DNA of 64,000 bases from Streptomyces hundungensis (GTDB lineage Bacteria > Actinomycetota > Actinomycetes > Streptomycetales > Streptomycetaceae), in NCBI RefSeq assembly GCF_003627815.1, contig NZ_CP032698.1:8246001-8310000 (forward strand), written 5' to 3'. A program made the translations under genes and the position numbers. Of this stretch, positions 58,611-64,000 are shown piece by piece. The stretch's first letter is position 1; each line of letters opens with the position of its first letter. A model generated the notes under the pieces. The model worked only from the letters and a program-made list of their open reading frames with translations. It searched no databases and was not told the origin of the DNA.

Positions 58611-58885
58611 GACCGACCTTGCTGACAGGCATCGGCGGCAGGGGGAGTGAGGACGCAGGGCCGCGATTGGGCCCGCTCCGTCATGATGCCCAAGGGCGGG
58701 GCGGCGGCTGACGTCCGCCAACTCACCAGCCGGTGGCCTTCGCTGGTGGCGAATGGGTGCGGCGTACGCAGCGTCGGGCGGGGGTGGGGGAACACGACCG
58801 GGGGTCCGTGCTCTGAGAGGCATGTTCCGCGATATGCATGGGGGAGTGTGGCCGGGACCAGAAAGGGCCCTCGGTGACGGCGAGG

Positions 58886-58899
58886 GGGGATATCCCCCG
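58886..58899. promoter_or_regulatory. 14-bp palindrome upstream of the erythromycin-esterase-like gene
   Basis: GGGGGATATCCCCC is a perfect palindrome about 97 bases before the ATG at 58996. It could be a dimeric regulator site for the esterase gene. No known consensus is matched. Confidence 0.45.
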
Positions 58900-58995
58900 T
58901 TCGAACCCGGAGGAAGTCCCCAGCGCGGCTTGCCTCGGCTCCCGGCCATGATCGTTCCACAGTCAACGGAACGAGAACGAGCCGAGGAGTTCAGC

Positions 58996-60357
58996 ATGAC
59001 CGCGCATCACCTGGCGATCGGCCGTCGGAGCCTGCTCGCCGCGACGGCCGGACTCGCGGCCACGGCCCTGCTGGCCCCCACCGCCTCCGCCGTGCCCGCC
59101 GCTCACAGCCCAACGAGAGCGAAGGGCCGGCAGGCCGAGGCGTTCCGCGCGCTTGAGCGCGCCGCCCGGCCCCTGCGTTCGACGGAACCCGTCGGCGACA
59201 CCAGCGACCTGCGGGCGCTGGACGCCATGATCGGCGACGCCAAGGTGGTCGGGCTGGGCGAGGCCACCCACGGCTCGCATGAGTTCTTCGCCATGAAGCA
59301 ACGCGTCTTCAGCCGCCTCGTCGAGGAGAAGGGCTTCCGCGCTTTCGCGCTGGAGATGAGTTGGTCCGCGGGCCTCCGGATCGACGAGTACGTGCAGGGC
59401 GGCCCCGGTGACGCCCGCCGGATCGCCAAGGAGACGTTGGCCGGATCACCCTGGGAACGCGAGGAGTTCGTCGGCCTCATCGCCTGGATGCGGCGCCACA
59501 ATGACCGCCACCCCGGTCGAAAGGTCCATATCATGGGCAACGACATCGGGGCACCCAAGCTCGGTGACGCGATCTTCGACCGGGTTCTGCCATACGCCCG
59601 GACGAACCACCCCCGGGATGTCGCGCGCCTTGAAGAGCTGTACGCGGGACTGCGCCCCCTCGACGACGTCTTCGCCCATCTGCGTAAACCCGTCGCGCAA
59701 CGGCGGCTCGATGCCACCGCCGCCCAGCAGGCGCTCGACCTGGTCACCGCATACAAGGGGGACGGAGGTGACGCCTACGAATGGGCTGAGCAGCACGCCC
59801 GCAACATAGCCCAGACCTTCGCCTTCACTTCACTCGACCTGTCCGACCCGGCGTCGGTGGCCGCCGCCGAGCACCTCCGCGACCGGGCCATGGCCGACAA
59901 CACCGCCTGGTGGCACCGCCGCACCGGCGACAAGATGCTGCTCTCAGCGCACAACGGCCACGTGGGCTACCTGTCCACCGACCCCGTGATGTACCCGACA
60001 ACTCAGGGCGCTTTCCTGCGGGAGGCCCTCGGCCGGGACTACGCCGCCATCGGGTTCACCTTCGGCCGCGGCTCGTTCCTCACCGCGACCACCCTCGGCA
60101 GCCCCTGGAACAAGGTCACCGTCCCCGCGGCCACCCCGGACATGCATGAGTACACCCTCGACCGGGTGTGCCACCGGGACTACTACCTCGATATCCGTAC
60201 CCTGGCCGCCGCGGGCCGCACCTGGCTGAACACCCCTCGCCCCACCTACGAGGCCGGCTCGTCATACAAGAACGACCCGTTGCCCACGCTCGCCCTGACC
60301 CCGGCCTACGACATCCTCGTCCACCTCCATCAGGTCCGCGCGGCCGTCAGCCTCTGA
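58996..60357 (+). CDS. Erythromycin-esterase family enzyme, exported
   Basis: 453 residues from ATG at 58996 with GAGGAG upstream. The N-terminus IGRRSLLAATAGLAATALL is a twin-arginine signal peptide, so the enzyme is probably folded before export. The Ere-type fold is shown by GLGEATHGSHEFFAMKQRVF near 88 (active-site His and Glu) and LSAHNGHVGYL near 320, with GFTFGRGSF. Ere enzymes open macrolide lactones; many actinobacterial relatives are of unknown substrate, some act on other compounds. Macrolide inactivation is possible but unproven. A Tat-exported version would act outside the membrane, unlike the cytoplasmic EreA/EreB. Confidence 0.85.
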   Translation: MTAHHLAIGRRSLLAATAGLAATALLAPTASAVPAAHSPTRAKGRQAEAFRALERAARPLRSTEPVGDTSDLRALDAMIGDAKVVGLGEATHGSHEFFAMKQRVFSRLVEEKGFRAFALEMSWSAGLRIDEYVQGGPGDARRIAKETLAGSPWEREEFVGLIAWMRRHNDRHPGRKVHIMGNDIGAPKLGDAIFDRVLPYARTNHPRDVARLEELYAGLRPLDDVFAHLRKPVAQRRLDATAAQQALDLVTAYKGDGGDAYEWAEQHARNIAQTFAFTSLDLSDPASVAAAEHLRDRAMADNTAWWHRRTGDKMLLSAHNGHVGYLSTDPVMYPTTQGAFLREALGRDYAAIGFTFGRGSFLTATTLGSPWNKVTVPAATPDMHEYTLDRVCHRDYYLDIRTLAAAGRTWLNTPRPTYEAGSSYKNDPLPTLALTPAYDILVHLHQVRAAVSL

Positions 60358-61534
60358 CCCGGGCCGATACGGTTTTTGGTGACCCTTATCGGGTGCAGGT
60401 CAGGGTCGCTTCGAGTAGGTCGGGGTGCGGGGCCGATAGGCAGAGTCACCCTGGCACCCTTCCCCAAAGGCGAGCGCGGCGGGCCGATCGGTGCCTGAGC
60501 CCGCGGGCGAGGGGCTCCGCAAACTCGGCATCCGGCTCGCGGAAGCGCGCTCGACGGCCCTGTACCAGCTCGTCACCGAGGCGAAGTCTGGGGTGGTGCG
60601 GGCAAGAGCGGGTTCCGTGCCGAAATGGACGTTCCGGTAAGGCTCCGGAAAGGCCGCAGGCCGGTAGTCCAGCAGCCGCTGATGGACGCTGTGCCCGCCG
60701 ATCAACACGGTCGCCCGGCCCTGGGGAGCGGGTCTGACGCACAGCAGGGCCAGGTGCCGCGGTGGTCCGGGCGGGCCGGCTCGGTCGGTGTGCCGGGCCA
60801 GGGCCGCCACCTCCACACCAGCGCGACTTCCGTCTGCGCTGGCTGGGGTTTGCGGCGTGGTGCGGAGATCGTCCATCGGCGCGACGGATTCCCTGGGGGG
60901 AGGAGCTCCCGCTGCCGAGATGATCACCCAGGAACGGGTCCCGCACACCGGCCTTCACCCGGCTGTCCGCACGCACGTGCTGGCCGCCCCCGGAGCCGAC
61001 CAACTCATCGGCGACATATGCCGGGACGCGTTCGCCCTGGCCGGACACCGCAGCGCGCCGGTCCACGTCGATGTGCATTGCTGGTACGAAAGCCACCGAG
61101 CTGTCGCCGTGGCCGAGGAACTCGCCAACTCGCTGCGCGGCCGCGGCGCTGACGTCACCGTGGTCCACCGTCACATCGCCTGCTTGCCTGCCTTCCGCCT
61201 GCCGGCTTGTGCGTTGTACCCCGACTATCGGCGAGATGTGCGTGTTCTGTCGGATCGCCGTTGGCACCGAGCCCGCCGCCGTCGTACGCGATGGACGACG
61301 TGCTTGCCGTCAAGCTCTGCGGCGCCGTCAACGCCGGGCGCATCCTGGTCAGTCCGCGTGGGCATGTCGACAGCACTGTCATCGGCGCAGCCGTCACCGC
61401 GCTCACGATGGGCCGGGCCGCCGGGCTGGGCGCCGAACTCACAACCACGTGGTCCGGGTCCCGCTCGAAGACAAGAGCCCCGGACCTGGCGCCCGGCGCT
61501 GTGCTGTGGAGGGCTGTTCGCCACGTTCGGGGGG
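60358..61534. other. 1.2 kb of gene remnants, including a HIT-protein start
   Basis: At about 61235 an ATG opens MCVFCRIAVGTEPAAVVRDG, the usual N-terminus of HIT-family hydrolases. The family resumes in another frame (LCGAVNAGRILVSPRGHVDS), but the HxHxH catalytic motif is absent. A + strand frame from about 60920 (GDICRDAFALAGHRSAPVHV, then ELANSLRGRGADVTVVHR) looks protein-like but unnamed. On the minus strand 60500-60880 is open without recognised motif. Confidence 0.45.
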
Positions 61535-63046
61535 TCAGCCCGCCTCAACGTAGGCGTCAGACGTCTCCTGTCCGCGCACCCGATGCCGGCCCAAAACGAG
61601 CGTGCCGAGGAAGCCGAGGGCCAGAGCTGCGAGGATGCCGAGGTTGGCGTGGGCCCAGGAGCCGTCCTTGCCGCCGAGGCCGAAGGGGCCGAGCAGATAG
61701 CCCTGCCAGGTCAGCCAGTCGGCGGAGGCGTTGGTGACCAGTCCCCAGCCGAGGGCGGTGGCCGCCAGGGTGAGCAGCAGGGGCAGGGCTGGGATGTCGC
61801 CGTAGCGGCCGCGGGGCCGGTAGAGGTCGGCTTCGTCGTAGTCGTGGCGGCGCAGGAGGAGATCGGCGAGGACGATGCCGCACCAGCCGGCGACGGGCAC
61901 GCCGAGGGTGGTCAGGAAGCCCATGAACGGGCCGAGGAAGTCATCGGCGATGAACACGATGTACACGGATCCGGCGATCATCAGCACGCCGTCGATGAGC
62001 GCGGCGAGCGGGCGCGGGACGCGCAGCCCCGCGGAGAGCAGGGCGAGGCCCGAGGAGTAGATGTCGAGGACCGCGCCGCCGACCAGACCGAGGACGGCGA
62101 CCACGGCGAACGGCACCAGGAACCAGGTCGGCAGGATCGTCGTGAGGGCGCCGATCGGATCGGCGGCGACGGCCTCGGAGAGTTGTTTGGAGGAGCCGGC
62201 GAGCAGCAGGCCGAAGACCGTCAGCAGCAGGGGGGCGACGCTGGCGCCGAAGGTGGTCCAGCCGATCACGCCGGCCCCGGAGGAGGAGCGCGGCAGGTAA
62301 CGGGAGTAGTCGGCAGCCGCGTTGACCCAGCCGAGGCCGAAGCCGGTCATCATGAAGACCAGCGCGCCGATGAAATCCTGGGTGGATCCGTCGGGGATCG
62401 CGGTGACGGCGTCGGCGTGGACGTGGCCGGCAACGAGGGCGACATAGACGAGCGTCAGCACGCCGGTGACCACGGTGATGAGGGTCTGTAGGCGCATGAT
62501 CAGGTCGAAGCCCATCACCCCGCCGACGACGGTGAGCACACCGACCAGGATCAGGGCGACGACCTTGGTGCCGGTGCCGCCGCCCCAGCCGAGCCGGTCG
62601 AACACGGTGGCCGTGGCGAGTGAGGCGAGCGCGACGAGGACGGTCTCCCAGCCGACGGTGAGGATCCAGGAGAGCGCCGAGGGCAGCCGGTTGCCGCGCA
62701 CGCCGTAGGCGGCGCGGCTGAGGACCATGGTCGGCGCCGAGCCGCGCTTGCCGGCGACCGCGACGAAGCCGCAGAGCAGGAAGGAGAAGACGATGCCGAT
62801 CACGGAGGCGATCAGGGCCTGCGTGAAGGAGATGCCGAAGCCCAGGGCGAAGGCTCCATAACTGAGCCCGAACACCGAGACGTTCGCCCCGAACCAGGGC
62901 CAGAACAGGGTGCGCGGACTGCCCTTGCGCTCGCTCTCGCTGATGACGTCGAGGCCGTGGGTCTCCACCTGGAACGGGCGGTCCTGCGGTGTGGGGCCGG
63001 TGCCGGCCGGCACCGGGGGCCTGTCGTGTGGGCCCGTCATCGTCAT
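61535..63046 (-). CDS. NCS1-family nucleobase (cytosine/purine) permease
   Basis: 503 residues from ATG at 63046 (AGGCGG about 10 bases upstream). About 12 transmembrane helices with the NCS1 signature at the start (ETHGLDVISESERKGSPRTL, then FWPWFGANVSVFGLSYGAFA) and the substrate-helix motif NAAADYSRYLPR. It takes up cytosine, purines or a related hydantoin-type ring with H+ or Na+. The nearest relatives by pattern are actinobacterial cytosine permeases. Monocistronic; no deaminase gene follows. Confidence 0.88.
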   Translation of the reverse strand: MTMTGPHDRPPVPAGTGPTPQDRPFQVETHGLDVISESERKGSPRTLFWPWFGANVSVFGLSYGAFALGFGISFTQALIASVIGIVFSFLLCGFVAVAGKRGSAPTMVLSRAAYGVRGNRLPSALSWILTVGWETVLVALASLATATVFDRLGWGGGTGTKVVALILVGVLTVVGGVMGFDLIMRLQTLITVVTGVLTLVYVALVAGHVHADAVTAIPDGSTQDFIGALVFMMTGFGLGWVNAAADYSRYLPRSSSGAGVIGWTTFGASVAPLLLTVFGLLLAGSSKQLSEAVAADPIGALTTILPTWFLVPFAVVAVLGLVGGAVLDIYSSGLALLSAGLRVPRPLAALIDGVLMIAGSVYIVFIADDFLGPFMGFLTTLGVPVAGWCGIVLADLLLRRHDYDEADLYRPRGRYGDIPALPLLLTLAATALGWGLVTNASADWLTWQGYLLGPFGLGGKDGSWAHANLGILAALALGFLGTLVLGRHRVRGQETSDAYVEAG

Positions 63047-64000
63047 CGTCGTCCGCCTGTCCTGTCCGGGGTGAGTGCCGGGGTGCTCGTGGTTGCCCAG
63101 AACATGGCCCACTCCCAGCCGACCCGTTCCCCGGTGATCCCCTGTGAGAATCGCACGGCCCACGACGACAGGAGTGTCCCATGGGGCACAGGGTGACGGA
63201 AGGCGAACTGACGGACCCGGCGGCACGGGGAGCGCAGCCCGTGACGCGGTCTGCGGACACATCGTCTGCTTCGTGGCGGTTGGCAGGCTTTCCGGCACGC
63301 GGACTCGTCCTCATTGCAGGCTCAAGTCTGCGGCTGAACCTGGCCGCTACCGGCGAGGCCGTCGTCCGATTGAACGCGTCGACCGGCGCACCAGGACCCC
63401 GGGAACCAGCCCTTCTATGCGACTTCTGCGGACCAGCCTGACTTCGCCGAGCTTATTTGCAGCGCGGACCAGGACTGCCCGTCCCCTGGTTCCACGTCGG
63501 GAAGCACCTGGTCCACGCGAAACCCGGGGCTTTCATCCAGCCGCACCGCGTTGCCGTTGTGGGCGATGCCCCCAACTCTGCTTGCTCCGGGCCCAGTTAT
63601 GACGCATGCCCCACGAGCCGGCCGTCCGGACCGACGCTCGTCCAGGTCCGGCGCCCCAACTCCACCACGTAGGCGGCGAGTTGCGGATCATCCAACGGCC
63701 ACGTGAACCCGGGACCAGCCCACGTCAACGGCTCGGCAGGCCCGGATATGCACGGCAGGATCACACCAGCGTGGGCAAGGGCGAACGCGCGGAGCTTAAC
63801 CACAACGCCAACCACAGTTCGGCTCCCATTCCCCGGACTCGACGGTCACTTGGGGGGCAACGGTTCGCGGCTGACTCCGCGACTGCCACCGCCTTGGGAT
63901 GCAGTGGATCACCCACCTCCTGACAATGGATCCCAGCGGGCACGACGGAGCCGACCTCTGGCAGTGAGGGCAGTAATTGGGCGGTTGACGCAGGTCACGA
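63047..64000. other. Right edge, 0.95 kb without a firm gene
   Basis: The first 100 bases hold the permease promoter. The + frame 63181-63441 and the minus frame 63597-63815 (LTWAGPGFTWPLDDPQLAAY, then VVELGRRTWTSVGPDGRLV) are open; the latter reads like a real protein end but is incomplete and unnamed. No RNA gene or repeat is seen. Confidence 0.35.

Noticed and set aside
58895..58915. CGTTCGAACCC resembling a tRNA T-arm
   Set aside because: No acceptor, D or anticodon stem can be built around it. No tRNA found anywhere in the window.
60908..61200. + strand open frame with protein-like composition (GDICRDAFALAGHRSAPVHV)
   Set aside because: No family recognised, no ribosome site, and the frame decays on both sides. 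Described only as debris.

Overview
The window reads as a chromosomal segment of a Streptomyces (or very close relative). It has high GC, GC-rich third codon positions, frequent GTG/TTG starts with purine-rich ribosome sites, many short start/stop overlaps, and protein families typical of the genus (ECF sigma with paired membrane protein, MmyB-type regulators, SpoIIE phosphatase with STAS protein, GH10/GH62/GH74 secreted hydrolases, ALF-type toxin tails). No housekeeping gene, rRNA, tRNA or CRISPR array is visible. There are more than fifteen gene remnants and IS scars, which fits an accessory chromosome-arm region; that placement is inference.

1-1740: a small secreted crystallin/I36-like protein, then about 1 kb with no recognisable gene. 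1741-13338: a compact biosynthetic operon on the + strand. In order: an adenylating ligase fused to an acyl reductase, a ThDP-dependent lyase, a stand-alone ketosynthase, a condensation-domain protein, an alpha-oxoamine synthase, an acyl carrier protein, an SDR, and an MFS exporter. Several genes overlap by 4 bp. The set suggests that an acid is activated and reduced to an aldehyde, a ThDP enzyme (with Gln instead of the usual catalytic Glu) may couple it, and an ACP-bound acyl chain is joined to an amino acid as an aminoketone and perhaps amidated. I do not recognise the cluster, and it is my main candidate for an undescribed system.

13370-25532: regulators and redox genes mixed with decay. 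It holds a broken XRE-TPR regulator, an aldo/keto reductase with divergent MmyB regulator, a sensor kinase whose response regulator has lost most of its DNA-binding domain, an alpha/beta hydrolase, an IS701-type element fused to a disrupted host gene, and a GlxA/DJ-1 divergent pair with a small membrane-protein operon. 25864-30414: MepB-like protein, a GAF-SpoIIE phosphatase with STAS antagonist, DUF4262 pseudogene and a lipoprotein. 31700-33367: a rifampicin monooxygenase (Rox-like) preceded by a 19-bp perfect inverted repeat of the rifamycin-associated-element type. 33650-37056: isochorismatase remnant, quinone oxidoreductase and TetR facing a flavodoxin-like protein.

37589-44434: a plant cell-wall degradation island, with a GH10-ricin-GH62 bifunctional arabinoxylanase, an ECF sigma factor with its membrane partner, and a GH74 xyloglucanase carrying N-terminal ricin repeats. 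44897-50350: two N-terminally truncated polymorphic-toxin tails, each followed by a probable immunity gene, plus a third Hint-domain scrap, all mixed with IS21, IS30 and IS5 remnants. 51016-63046: MDR oxidoreductase and divergent LysR regulator with a T-N11-A operator, a frameshifted trypsin-like protease, a G1-type glutamic peptidase, an erythromycin-esterase-like enzyme and an NCS1 nucleobase permease. The last 950 bases hold nothing I can name.
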